DNA of 64,000 bases, taken from contig JAHLKI010000003.1 of assembly GCA_025602905.1 (NCBI GenBank), positions 868,001 to 932,000 on the forward strand, read 5' to 3'. The position numbers and the translations under genes were made by a program. How positions within the stretch are numbered: the first letter of the stretch is position 1; every line of letters starts with the position of its first letter. Under the pieces are notes generated by a model. The model was given only the letters and a program-made list of their open reading frames with translations, searched no databases and was not told the origin of the DNA. Origin of the DNA: Phlyctochytrium arcticum. Its lineage: Eukaryota; Chytridiomycota; Chytridiomycetes; Chytridiales; Chytridiaceae. Of the stretch, positions 35,261 to 45,932 are shown piece after piece.

Positions 35261-35746
35261 AAGTCTGCAGAGAGAAACCTTCAGATCAATATACAGTAGA
35301 TAAGGAAAACGGGACACATGTAAAGAGCTAATTTACGGGAACAGAATGGACCCAAATGAATGGTGAAAATATTCTCTGGTCTAACCAGAGTCCTAGGGGT
35401 CTGGGGTCCGCCAATTTTGTCCGCGTTTCAAGTGTCCCATTTTTGGCGGCATAGTCACCCAATGCCATTATTTATTTTGGATTTTGAGTTTCCTGTGTTT
35501 ACGTCTGAATACCCCTGCTTTTAAAACTTTCCCAATCCTGCCTTGGTCTCTCCATTAAATCCATCCAAAATTGCCTCTCCTTGTCCGGTATTTTGCTATC
35601 AACCCGATCCGTTCTACAGTACTCTATGTTCTTGTCTGTTGAGGAATTTTCTCCCATTCTTGAAGGTCCCACTTTTGCAAGCAAAAAATATCATTAGGCT
35701 GAAATTTCTAATCACATCTACTGTACATATACTAATCTAATCTATT

Positions 35747-36900
35747 CTACTCCTTATCCCTCGCTACAATGAAAAGTGATCGGAAATCCTCCCTGACTGA
35801 GGTCCCTTCAACAAATTTGCACATCTTGGCCTCTGTGATCTTCGCAAGACGTTCCAGCCGTCGTATCTCTCGGGATAAATCCTCGCTTGGTTGAAAGTAC
35901 TCCAGATCTGCGGCGGTAAGTGGTTGCAACAGTTTCGTCCCATCTGCTCCTGACAGAGTAGTCCCTCGCGACCAGGCTACGTACATTGCTATTTGTTGCG
36001 GGCCCTTTCGCTCAGGAACCAGCAGTGGCGCAAGAATCACCCCAGGCAACGTAACACCCTGGCATTTGTCAACGGTCATACTGAAGGCTAAGACGAAGGG
36101 CATCTGCTTGACGTAGAATCGGAATTTTCGGTGCGGCAACTTCACTTCGATCGCGTCCCGGGTCTTTGTTGGACAAACACCCACAACTCTCAAACTTTCT
36201 CGCAACAAAGACAATGTCGGGCAGCATGTCGCACTCCAGGAACGCCTTCCCGTCCGGCTCAACTCTTTCCACCGTTGTTGCCGCTTGGTTCAACTGGATA
36301 CCAACAACCGTCCCAATACTGCCGTTCGGAATCCTGCGCTTCCCGTCGGCGTTCTTGGTGATTTGTACCGGGCATCCTACGCAGAGTTCCAGTTTCATCG
36401 CAAACTTGTTGGTCTTGTTTTCGGGTTGGTTGATGATGCTTCGCTTGTCCGACCCACTAAAATGACCTCGTTGCGTGGCCGTTACTTCCGCCTTGAACAG
36501 ATACCGAACAGCACCCTGTCGAGGAGCGAACTCCCTGATGCATGCTTTGTTGAACTCAATGCGGTGTGCGTTTGCCCCCGTCAAGATTCGCCGCGCCAGC
36601 TGCGTTGGGTTCCCATCCCGTTTCTCCCCCTTCGTAAGTACTTCTCGGTTACAGAGATGCACATCCGTTGCTGACAACTTCCCCACTCGCATCCTTCCCA
36701 TGAGCCCTGCGTAAGGTGTGTTTGCGCCCTGCCGCATATTTTGCTTGAGGAAGAAGACGTTCGAGATTCCCTGTCACAACTTTGACCGAATCGTCCGATG
36801 CTAATGGCTGATATAGGCGGGCCCCGGACCATGCCGACAGTTGCAACCAGTCTCCGCAAAACATTATCAACACACCGCCAAAGCCGTTCCTTCAGCAATT
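35747..36900 (-). pseudogene. Helitron-type Pif1 helicase, C-terminal half (second family)
   Basis: Minus strand. Begins inside the helicase at MFCGDWLQLSAWSG near 36870, continues MRQGANTPYAGLMGRMR, KLELCVGCPVQITKNADG, IPNGSIGTVVGIQL, LECDMLPDIVFV, and after a frame change near 36150 LPHRKFRFYVKQMPF, LAFSMTVDKCQGVTLPGVIL and IAMYVAWSRGTTL, which are the last helicase motifs. The same wording appears in the plus-strand copy at 57.6-58.4 kb, so it belongs to that Helitron family. Rep, Walker A and the N-terminus are absent, and at least two frameshifts are present. Confidence 0.8.
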
Positions 36901-37089
36901 GTAGGGATGGCCAAATCCGGGTTTTATTTTCAAAATACCAAACCTACCAAACCCAAACAAACCGAGACAACCCTACCAATGTGGCACCAGAGCCACAGCT
37001 CCCACTGTGGGTGGCACAGTTTGCATAGCAGCGTCGGGCGGCCTCAAATTTGAGATACACGTGTTAACATCAATTCTGCTTCTGCAGAA

Positions 37090-37200
37090 GAAGGATGAGT
37101 TGGCACAGTGGTTAAATCTGGTTGATACATGGCAGAGACTCTGAGTTTGAATCTTGTGGAACAAGCGGTTTTGCACTTTGTAAATTTTGTTTTTTTTTGA
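37090..37200 (+). repeat. Possible tRNA-derived SINE with poly(T) end
   Basis: TTGGCACAGTGGTTAA resembles a polymerase III A box, and GAGTTTGAATCTTGTG, about 45 bases on, a B box. The pair is followed by a T-rich end (TTTTGTTTTTTTTTG near 37190). The arms do not fold into a good tRNA, so this is not a tRNA gene. Only one copy is in view. Confidence 0.35.
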
Positions 37201-37552
37201 AATTGATATACATCCATGCCTTTTGAAATATGACAGAAGGCTCAACTTACCTTCTAAAGCCCTACGAAATAATGGGAAATGAATGTTGAAGTGCCATGAA
37301 CATCAATGAACTAGGTTGTGCAAATACGCTGGATGTTTTAATATTTAATTGTATATGGGACCTCCGACCTTGCATTCTGAGCCAGGATGAAAAGGGTGGA
37401 TAAACGACTCACGAGACAGTCCGGACCGTGCGGACTTTGAAAGTCTCAGATCTGAGAACTTGTGAAAAGTTGCCAATTGCCAGGCATCATTCTCACCAAC
37501 TCTCCCACAACCAGACTGTGCATTAGACTTTCAACAATCATCATCATCAACA

Positions 37553-37954
37553 ATGGGAAGTAACACCAATCATGCCACTCGTCGCGAATCTAATATTACA
37601 ACTGATCCCAATCAAAGGACTGAGCGTGCCAGTTGCAAACACTGCGAGTTCAGTTGCGCGTTTAACATGTCTCGTATGAGGGCGCACTTGGCAGCCTGCA
37701 CTGCCTACCAAGCATCAGACGCTGCACAGAGAGCTCTGCTGGCACCGCAAACCGAAAACGTGATTAGTAAATCCATACCCTCATCTAGTCGAATTATGAA
37801 TTATGTGCATAAGTTAACGCCAGAAGAGAATGAAAAGCTGCAAGAAAAGCTATCATTAGCTATTTTTGCTGGTAAAACAACATCGAACATTACTATTATC
37901 CACAAATCCCTGCAGGATGAAGCGGTAACATCCAATGCGTGGGCACGTGACTGA
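37553..37954 (+). pseudogene. hAT-type transposase N-terminal fragment (BED-like finger)
   Basis: ATG in a good context after ATCATCATCAACA. A finger of BED type: ASCKHCEFSCAFNMSRM, then RAHLAACTAYQ. Further on LQEKLSLAIFAGKTTSN resembles the start of the hAT catalytic region (L..AI...G.P). The frame stops at 37954 with no catalytic domain, so only the first tenth or so of a hAT transposase remains. Could also be a stand-alone finger protein derived from one. Confidence 0.5.
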
Positions 37955-38092
37955 CAAATCGGGTTATATTATATTCGCTGCGCAGCTTGGCAGAAAATCC
38001 CCATCTTAAAAGGTCCAACTCCTCTATCGTGTTCCTCCTTCCTCCTTCTCCATCACGAGCTGAATCGCAAAAAGCTCAACTCTTTCTCTACC

Positions 38093-39427
38093 TTGTCCCG
38101 AATTCAACCCTTGCAAATGACTGATGAGATTGCCCATCACAAGCGTGCCATGGAAATTGTGGCCTCCCACCAGGATGGACGGATAGATGAACGGATTGCT
38201 GCCTTTGAGAAGATCGCCACCCTCATCCCCAAAGACAAGCTCCCTCTCTTCCGAGACCGCCTTCAGTTGCCCGACACTGCTTCCCAGGATGATACTAACG
38301 ACAAGGAGCAATATTTTTCCACGGACGACAGTCTCCCTGGTCAAGGTTCAAAAGACCCCCCTGCCCGATCGTTGGTCGACAGCCTGGGGCCCGCAGCTCC
38401 GGGACGCGACGCTCAAGTCCCCACTGATTTGCAAGCTTTCGTCGACGAAATTCGTAGAGCGATGCCACGTGCAGCGAACAAAAGGCGACAGGCTTCTGAT
38501 GACAAAGGAAACGATGAACCCAACGAACCGCTGGCAAAACGTCGGTCTTACCTTTTCCCTCCCATGCTCACCGACTCACGAAACCTGGACAAGCCGGTGG
38601 ACCCGCTTCAAGCAGAGATCGCCCTCACCGCACGCGAATTTATCGAGAACAAGAAAGGATGGGCGTCTGCCCTCGACCAAGCATGCCGTGACCTTCGCGT
38701 CCCCACTCTCGCCTATTGGCTTATCCACACCAACAAGTTTGTGCCAGCGGGCTGTTGTGAGGCTCCGCAAGATGGAGAGTACAACGCGGTTAATTGTATC
38801 GCCGCGGGCAAGTTCCCGAAACTGGACACGGTTCCTGTCACTGACTATTATTCCTACATCGAGTTTATCCGCGTGGTTCGCGAGGCGCATGCTGCTGGAA
38901 TGCATGTCGTATGCGGAGTGGACGCTGCGCGACGGTGCCGGGTCATGTGGACGAACTACCTGGACTACATGGCGGGCAAGTGGGCCTACCTTTGTAAAAA
39001 TTGTCCGGACAACACTCTCCGCCACTTCCTCTGCTACGAGAAAGCTTTTCGTCAAGCATACCACAACAACCACTTTTGTACGCTGGGTGATACAGCGTTC
39101 CTGGAATCCCATGCCGCTTCGTACCTCATCGGTTCCCTCGTGGAGGACCCAGCACCTCTCAGATTTGACCGTACCCTGGGAGAGACAACCGTGGAGCGGC
39201 GCGAAAAGCGCGGCAAGTTTGATTGCGGGGGTGACAACGTCTGCCACGGATTTAACACAGGAAGATGCCCCTTCGGAGACAAGTGCCACTACAGTCACGA
39301 GTGCGAGCTATGTCACGGCCAGCACCCGATCCTCGACTGTCCCACCAGCCCCCGGCGCGGTTCCTCGCCACCACCTCGAGGTCCCCCCCCTCAGCCGGCA
39401 ACCACCCCACCAACCGCGCCTAGATAG
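38093..39427 (+). CDS. Gag-like protein with CCCH finger, of a DIRS-like element
   Basis: An uninterrupted 444-residue frame. The N-terminal part is helical and charged, the middle has REFIENKKGWASALDQACRD and YYSYIEFIRVVREAH. The C-terminus has DNVCHGFNTGRCPFG with DKCHYSHECELCHGQH, a CCCH-type zinc finger for nucleic-acid binding, followed by a Pro-rich tail. It lies directly upstream of a reverse transcriptase in the same orientation and so is most likely the gag of that element. I am inferring gag from position and finger; similar fungal proteins are usually annotated as hypothetical. A second, overlapping long frame at 38187-39440 is an antiphase shadow. Confidence 0.6.
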   Translation: MSRIQPLQMTDEIAHHKRAMEIVASHQDGRIDERIAAFEKIATLIPKDKLPLFRDRLQLPDTASQDDTNDKEQYFSTDDSLPGQGSKDPPARSLVDSLGPAAPGRDAQVPTDLQAFVDEIRRAMPRAANKRRQASDDKGNDEPNEPLAKRRSYLFPPMLTDSRNLDKPVDPLQAEIALTAREFIENKKGWASALDQACRDLRVPTLAYWLIHTNKFVPAGCCEAPQDGEYNAVNCIAAGKFPKLDTVPVTDYYSYIEFIRVVREAHAAGMHVVCGVDAARRCRVMWTNYLDYMAGKWAYLCKNCPDNTLRHFLCYEKAFRQAYHNNHFCTLGDTAFLESHAASYLIGSLVEDPAPLRFDRTLGETTVERREKRGKFDCGGDNVCHGFNTGRCPFGDKCHYSHECELCHGQHPILDCPTSPRRGSSPPPRGPPPQPATTPPTAPR

Positions 39428-39538
39428 ACGCGGGGTATGATGTTTCAGGCGGCTTCGGCGGAGGACCCAATTTGGCAGCCGTCTATCGAACGCACCTACA
39501 CCGCCGCCCCGTTCCCGTCCCCGCCCAACGGTCCTTTG

Positions 39539-41020
39539 GAGAAACGCATCTAGAAAGAAGTTATCAAGCCCAACGCCTCCTTATTCAAGGTATCCACGCC
39601 CATCAACATTGAAGCCTTTGCCCGTTACCTGTTTCACCCTACGCAACTGCACCCGAATCCTGCGTTGTGCAAATCCGTCATCAAAGGGCTGCAGGAAGGT
39701 TTTTGGCCGTGCGCCAATGTCTCTGGGGTGTAGCAGGAGACCCCAATCATCCACCGAAACCACCCGTCAGCCAAAAGCAACATGGAAGAGCTGCGCCGGA
39801 TGCGGGCCATGGAGGTGGCTGAAGGCCGTTTTTCCCCCGGTTTCAAGATTCCTTTACCATATTCTCGGTCGTCCCCAATGGCCCTAGTGCCGAAGCCAAA
39901 CTCCCCCGACAAGCTGCGCCTTATCACGAATCAGAGCTACCCACCTGAGGAGTCCGTTAACGACACAATCCTGGCCGATGAACGCAAGGTCAAATACAAC
40001 ATGGTTCAAGATTTGGCACGGAGGCTGCGCGTGTTAGAGAAACGCGGCGTACTCAAGGAGGTGCAGGCCCTTTGGAAGGCGGACATTCAGGGTGCCTTTC
40101 GTTTGTTACCGGGACATCCCCTCTGGATGCTTTGGCAAATAGTGGAGATTGATGGCGAGCTGCATGTAGACCAGCGCGTAGTCTTCTGCGGAGGAACATC
40201 ACCTCGCATTTGGTGTACGGTAGCCGCACTACTGGGCTGGGTTGCGGTCGTTCATTTTAAAGCCTCGACCATTCTTCACTATGTTCACGACTATTTTGGG
40301 TAGATTTCATTCCCAGAGTGATACAAGGACAGCCGCCGGCGCTGGAGAGATTCTTAGAAGCATGCGCCGCACTGGGTTTCCCAGTAGCCAAGGAGAAAAC
40401 GGCGTGGGGTTCCGCATTGGAAATCACTGGTATCGTTGTGGACCTGCTGGCGGGGCAGCTGCGCTTTTCTCACCAACGAAGCGACCGATTAGCCACGGAA
40501 CTCGAAACTTGGAAAAACTCCCCGCGACGCCAAATGCATGACCTGTGCCAACTAATTGGGTGGTTGAATTTTTTCCTGACCGTCGCCCCTATCTGTCGCC
40601 CGTTTCTGGCCCCATTGTATGCAAAGCTCGGAGCCTGGACCGCGGACTATCGCATGATTCACATTGGTCTGGAGCAAAAACAGGTGTTCGCCTTTCTTCA
40701 ACATGTGGTGCAGGAGCAACTGGGCACCTATTATTTATCGGCCACCACTTGGGGACCACAGTCGGCAGACTACGAATTTTATGTCGATGCGAGTACGAGC
40801 TGGGGTGCAGGGCTCTGGTTCCCACCCCTTCAACTGGGCGTGGCAACGGATCTGCAGCATGCTGATGCCTTTAAGGACTGGACCATCTTCCCCCTTGAAA
40901 TGTTGGCAATCTGGACTGCATTACTATGAATGGAGCGCTGGTTCATGTCGCTACCGCCTAGGACTAAAAAGATTGTCACCTGGTCCAATTCGTCCAACTC
41001 GGTATAACTTGCTCGGTTTG
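39539..41020 (+). pseudogene. DIRS-like reverse transcriptase and RNase H, decayed
   Basis: Frame starts near 39554 (EVIKPNASLFKVSTPINIE). RT marks: ALVPKPNSPDKLRLITNQS, LWKADIQGAFRLLPGHP, VFCGGTSPRIWCTV, and the active site LHYVHDYFG, where the first aspartate of YVDD is His, so it is dead. After a frameshift near 40305 it continues FLEACAALGFPVAKEKT, MHDLCQLIGWLNFFL, and RNase H (YEFYVDASTSWGAG, FPLEMLAIWTALL, TWSNSSNSV). TAG codons lie at 39551, 39731 and 40301. Such RTs in fungi travel with tyrosine recombinases, but none is left here. No footprint heptamer occurs in it. Confidence 0.65.
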
Positions 41021-41090
41021 GTTGGGCCCTGGTAGCGCGACGTCATACAGTGCGACGCCGGCGCGGCGACATGACGGGCCGTGTTTGTGT

Positions 41091-41110
41091 CCGTACGCGT
41101 TCGCGTACGG
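41091..41110. other. Perfect hairpin CCGTACGCG-TT-CGCGTACGG
   Basis: A 9-base stem with a two-base loop just after the DIRS-like element's end. It could mark its terminus or be part of the Rep upstream region. Confidence 0.55.
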
Positions 41111-41329
41111 CTTCTGGATTGGTCTAGAGCCTGGCGGACTCGGTGTCCTAATTGATAACCTTGTGACCCTGCATTCCACAAGCTCGTGGTCCAACCTCTA
41201 ATATCGGTTTGGCGGTAAGATCTTTTTCTTTTTCCGGCCATCTTGCGGAGTTGCACAACCCCACGCTTCTATTTATAGTTTTTCTGTGATGTAGTAGTAC
41301 GGGGTGTTTTTTTTTGGCTTTTTGGGGGG

Positions 41330-41440
41330 GCCCATCATTGTAAGGGCGTGATTACAAACGATGGGCTATCCCTAACCTTCCCTAACATAGTACACCTGGG
41401 TGTTACAATGATCACCATGCCTACTTGTAATTTACAACCC
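41330..41440 (+). promoter_or_regulatory. Stem-loop and TTGTAA repeats upstream of the Rep fossil
   Basis: GCCCATCATTGTAA (41330-41343) pairs with TTACAAACGATGGGC (41352-41366), leaving the loop GGGCGTGA. TTGTAA or its complement occurs five times between 41338 and 41440. CRESS viruses have a stem-loop origin and short Rep-binding repeats upstream of Rep; this arrangement is similar, but the loop does not carry the usual TAATATTAC-type nonamer. Inference only. Confidence 0.35.
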
Positions 41441-41651
41441 ACCTGATCTTGGCAGGGCGGACGCACATATTGCCCATATTTTTTTCCCAATGAAACCCAT
41501 GATCAGTGGTATACGTCCTTCTCAACCTCCATTAGGGTCCCTAGGATATTTTGATTTGTGCTACACATACGCGTGGGCGGCATGGGCGCGTGCTCCCGCA
41601 CGTCATGTAGCTGTGCGTTGGGGCTCTGTTGGGGGGAATAGACCCGAATCT

Positions 41652-41658
41652 TATAAAA
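41652..41658 (+). promoter_or_regulatory. TATA box of the Rep fossil
   Basis: TATAAAA lies 49 bases before the ATG at 41707, framed by GACCC and GGGTC. Confidence 0.5.
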
Positions 41659-41706
41659 GGGTCTAGTTCTGAATCCCCCTTCCTACCTTCCTTCCTTATA
41701 CGTTTT

Positions 41707-42350
41707 ATGCCGTTCCGTTTGCAAGGAACTACATTTCTGATCACGTGGTCCCAGTTCCCGCTATCTGAAGATGACACACCCTCGCTTTTGCTTCAGCAAG
41801 TTCTGCCTCTGCTCGGATTGTACGGAACAACTCGTTTTACCCGTCTCTGTATCGAACACCACGACGACGGCGTCCACTACATCCACTGCCTCTGCAAATA
41901 TGGTTCAAGAATTGACAGACACCTTTCCTCTCAGTGGGATTTACTTGGGAAACACCCTAACGTCAGAAACGAGCCGCGTACTCCTATCTTGCGAAGGACG
42001 GAGTCTTTGTGGATGAGGGAACGCCAGGATGGGATGCTGCCAGTGGGGGTGATAGGCAGGGAGAGCCCGGAGTCACAGACGTTGTCGCAGCAGTCGGAGG
42101 ACACGCTACGTATCCTGGATGGCTCCAGTTTTGCTACGAGAGAGGTGTCCCGTCAGGTAGTACCGAACTATGGAGATCGTGCCGAGTTGGTGTTGAAACG
42201 TTGGAAAGTGCTGATGACGTTGAGGGAGAAATATCTGATCCGGGATTGCTTGGATTGCATTTCGACCTGGAACTCCATCGAGCTCTCGTTTTGGTCGGAC
42301 CCTCAGGCTGTGGAAAAACAACTTGGGCACGTCGGCACGCTCCTAGACCA
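41707..42350 (+). pseudogene. CRESS-DNA-virus-like Rep (geminivirus/genomovirus type), fossil
   Basis: From the ATG, residues 10-17 fit rolling-circle motif I (TFLITWSQ). Motif II follows a typical acidic lead (EHHDDGVHYIHCL); the first His of the usual His-x-His appears as Tyr. Then WDLLGKHPNV matches the geminivirus Rep sequence region. A single-base frame break lies between about 41958 and 41979; the new frame holds motif III (YLAKDG) and, near 42300, the helicase Walker A (VLVGPSGCGKTTW). The copy ends abruptly at 42350 against a Helitron fragment, so the rest of the helicase is gone. Rep nicks the viral origin; this one cannot work. The spacing and order of motifs make the family call strong; which virus family is closest needs a tree. 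A TATA box and stem-loop lie upstream. Confidence 0.8.
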
Positions 42351-44968
42351 TGCGGCAAACAGCGGATTATAGTTGTTCAGGTATAGGGATCCTTCTTGAC
42401 GCTCCATAGTAACTGACACCTCGGGAACTTCCGTGCATGGGACTGCCATTTCAGGTTTGAGGAATTGGCAAAAATATCCGCTGGGAGTCCGAACGCTCTT
42501 CTTGAAGCATGATTTTGCGTGTTGCCACAAATGCACTTGATACAGGAACAGGCTGGTTTCCAAGTTCAGGACATCCTTGGCATTGATTGGGTCGAGGAAG
42601 CTCGAGACGGGAATGGCGTCCCAAGTGCTATTCCGGTGTGCTGCTTCCTCCTGCATCCACAAGTCAAGGCTTAGGATACCGCTCCTGCTGGCGAAGTGCT
42701 CTGCTGATTGTTTGGCCAACTCTAAATTTGAGAACCCGACTTCACAGCTGGGTCATGTAGCGGATATCGGGGCGGTCCAATTGCTTCTCGCACGGCGGAA
42801 TGCGCGCAACGGTATGGGCTCTGCAACCTAGGATGCTTTGCAGCTACTGCAAAAGGGGTGGTATGGGATTGGGGACGTGCTAGACACTATTGACGCAAGG
42901 TAGTCGGCGACGTTATTGAGGTACAAGGGCCCGCTTGGTGTCCTAGCCAGCTTCATGAATAAAGATGTTGTCGACGGCAATTCCGCAACCCATAGCAAGA
43001 AATGAGCGTGCAGATTACCGGTTGCTTGGGTCTCAACCGATCCAATGTATGCTCGTACAGTTCCAAGCGCCCCACCACCACGCACTGCCTGCCCTTTGAC
43101 AGTACCCCATCCCAAGAACGATGTTATTATCACGTTGATAACCCAATCGAAGTATCTGGCAACCCCCGCTGGATTTCCGCCAACTGCCTCCCTTTGCTCC
43201 TCCTTCGACATCATCTCAATGCGTTTGTTTATCTCTGCGACTGCCATGTCCGCCCCCAAGAATTCGGTGTATGTGACAATGCAATACGAATTCATCGAGT
43301 CTGGAGTGACAGTAAAGAAGATGTTGGGCATTCCCAGTGTATTGCAATAGGCGTTGACGCGGTGCAAAGCTGCCTTTCGTTCCTCATTCGACCCCTAATA
43401 CGACGACATCCCCGCACATACTCCATTCTGTAACGACAGCACCCCGCCTGCGACGGTGTCCATAGACGGTAGTGGAAGAGATCGTGCCGCCGCTTCAAGG
43501 TCCGCGTAGTGCTGAATCTCTTCCATGGTGACGGTGGATGCCATTTCCGCTCCAGTGGGCTTCAACCGGCACCAAAGATATATGGATTCATTGGCTCTCT
43601 TACGTGCCACAATGTCAAAAGCCATGAGAATGAAGGACGGGTGCTTGGCAAACCTTTGCTCCGGCAACCGCAACACATAGCCTATCCATTCTTCCAGTGA
43701 TATTGGGTTCCTTCGATGCTCATTGGGGCCTCCTCGCCCGTACGGCAATAGTTCAGGAACGCGGAGGTACATGCTATCCAAATCTGTATCGGAAACGAAG
43801 GAAACCTGCCCTGAGTGTGTGTTCTCAGATCGCTGGTCAATAATAAGGGAAGTTTCGCTGTCCAGGTGTGACATCGACCATGACTGATTCCTGCCCGCAG
43901 GCATCTCCGGCTCCCGATCTGTGCTGCTGGAGGCATGAATTGTTTTCGCGAGCGCTTCGTACTCTGGATCTTCTTTCTTGATGTTTGTCACTACTGTTGT
44001 GGTGTCGAACATTGTTGCAGGTGCGTCATGGTTGATATTGACTTTTTTGTATACCCAATTGTGTTGCATAAAAAATCCAAGTAGTTTGTAGGTATGGGCC
44101 CGGTGGACGCGGTACTCCTTGGCTATCCGTAAAGATGCTTCCTTCGGGAACGCGCCAACTGTTGTCACAAAGATATCGCCTGGTGTCCCTACGTCACGCA
44201 GCAGTAGCAACACCGGCGGTGCCGGGTTCGCCAGCATCGCATACGAGTGTCCCTTCAATCGTCGGAATACGCCCCCATGCACTACGGAAATGTAATGCGC
44301 TGCCTGACTGGGTGCCGTCATGCAAAAGTCACCTTGGATGCCCCTGAATACAGCTATGTCTCAAGATTGCCCATGAATAACCCGTTGGCAATGGCAAATT
44401 TTGGAGGTGTATTCGCTTGCCGGCGAAGAGACGAAATGCATGGCGTGTAGAAGTGCATGAGTAATTCGCTCCACTCTTCCCCCCGCGCTGGTGAGAACCC
44501 AGCACGGGACAGCATAAGTCCTCCCAATCTGGCATCCATGTCTCTGCAATTGTACTCTTCCACCAACCGGCAGGGGATATCGAGAAAGGGGGCACTTAAT
44601 CGGGATCACATCAATGACAGCGGTAGATTGGGGGAACTCAATGCTAGTTTCTGGATCGCGTTCTTGGTGGAGAGTGTCCCGCATACTGCGCACACCTCCT
44701 TTTCCATGTGGTCATTGGATAAGGTCGTTGTGCACCGAGCATAAACCTGCTCCAGTGGCGTCTGTGGAATCGCACCTATGGCTTGGTTGTGCTCGATGGG
44801 TTCAATCTCTGCTGCCATGTAGCTTGTACTCTGTGCGCGTGACTGGGTTGCTCTACGTTGTTGTGCCGTCTCCTCTGCGACCACTGATGCCTGCTGCCGT
44901 TTTCTTCTCCGAGCCTCTAAGTTGCGTCTGGTTTGTGCTGCTCTGAGTTTGGTTGCACGACTAACCAC
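42351..44968 (-). pseudogene. Helitron B, copy A: N-terminal and Rep part, truncated
   Basis: Minus strand. Probable intron at 44961-45025 (GTAAGT ... GGTTAG), then basic NLEARRRKRQQASVV, a zinc pair (EVCAVCGTL and FYTPCISSLRR), PPKFAIANGLFMGNL, ISVVHGGVFRRLKGHSYAM, LRVPELLPYGRGGPN, MAFDIVARKRANES. A TAG at 43395 interrupts, then the same frame gives MPNIFFTVTPDSMNSY, FLGWGTVKGQAVRGG and the HUH site GNLHAHFLLWV. TGA near 44603, a frameshift near 44335 and another near 42820 add to the decay. It ends at 42351 within NNYNPLFAA, where the Rep fossil begins. Helicase absent. Same family as 52960-58390. Confidence 0.8.
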
Positions 44969-45025
44969 ACACGAGGTACGTTAGCATTTGCGCAATTACC
45001 AGTTGACTTCACAGTTACTACTTAC

Positions 45026-45841
45026 TTGATATGGTTGTTCTCATGTACGTTCTCGGCGTGTTGGTGAGCTAGGCGATTGAATGAATTCCCACTATATTTA
45101 CTTTGGCCATTAGTATCATGGTTGTTATGCAGATGTATTGTAATCTTACATTGGATTGCACCTATTCTCTCTCTGTTTCCTCTTGCGAATGGAGGCTGCT
45201 GATTGAGATGGAATACTGCAATATACTTTGGCTGATTCCGCCTTCTCTCGTTCCATCCTCATATATGTGCCTATGGCTTCTTCTGCTCTCCTTGCCTTGC
45301 ATGGCCGCTTTAATATTATGCTTAACTTTATCGACTAAACCTTCTTCCGCTACAAGGTGCTACTCTTTAGTCAAAAAAATGTAGTGGCCAAAACTATGGT
45401 CTTGAAGGATATGACTGACTGTGCAATGTAGTCTTCTTCAAGAATATATGTATAGAGGGTTCTATACAAGCGACCTCCCCTTCCCCCCTCTGAATCTCCG
45501 ACGGTTCTTGATCCCGCCAAAAAACTAAGGTAACACAACCTTCCCTAATCTATCTAAATTATGAAATCGAACAAATGCTAGAACAAACGCCCAACGCGTC
45601 TCCTACATATACCCTATACTTGTCGAGGCATATGCCGGTTTGTCAAGTAGGAAAGTGGGCGTACGCCAGCCTTCCTCATGCCCCATCCCCGGTGAGTCCC
45701 CGCTACTACCTAGTAACGGCCTTGTCCATCGTAAGCAAGCGGCTTCCATGCCTTGTTGGCCTTGCAAGACTACAGTAATGCGAAATCCCCGCAGAGTCGC
45801 CGCTACTACACTTATGCCGGGCCCTGTGGAGTCCCTCTGAC
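45026..45841. other. Spacer between divergent Helitron B copy A and accessory gene
   Basis: No protein recognised. It should hold both promoters. CGCTACTAC occurs twice (about 45700 and 45795), and a TACAGTA heptamer lies at 45771. Confidence 0.4.
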
Positions 45842-45848
45842 TATAAAT
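45842..45848 (+). promoter_or_regulatory. TATA box of accessory gene copy A
   Basis: TATAAAT lies about 90 bases before the ATG at 45933. Confidence 0.5.
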
Positions 45849-45932
45849 TCCCCCCGTGCTCGCTAACTCCTTCTGTCTTCACCATCTCCTCTTTCACTGC
45901 CCACTCTCCTCTCACCGCCCACATTAATCAAC

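Noticed and set aside
37591..37599. TAATATTAC, the nonamer nicked by geminivirus Rep
   Set aside because: It is within the hAT-like coding frame, has no flanking stem, and lies 4 kb from the Rep fossil; a chance match is likely.
38187..39440. 417-codon plus-strand frame overlapping the gag-like gene
   Set aside because: It is the shifted frame of the gene with the CCCH finger, has Arg/Ser/Thr-rich low-information text and no motif.
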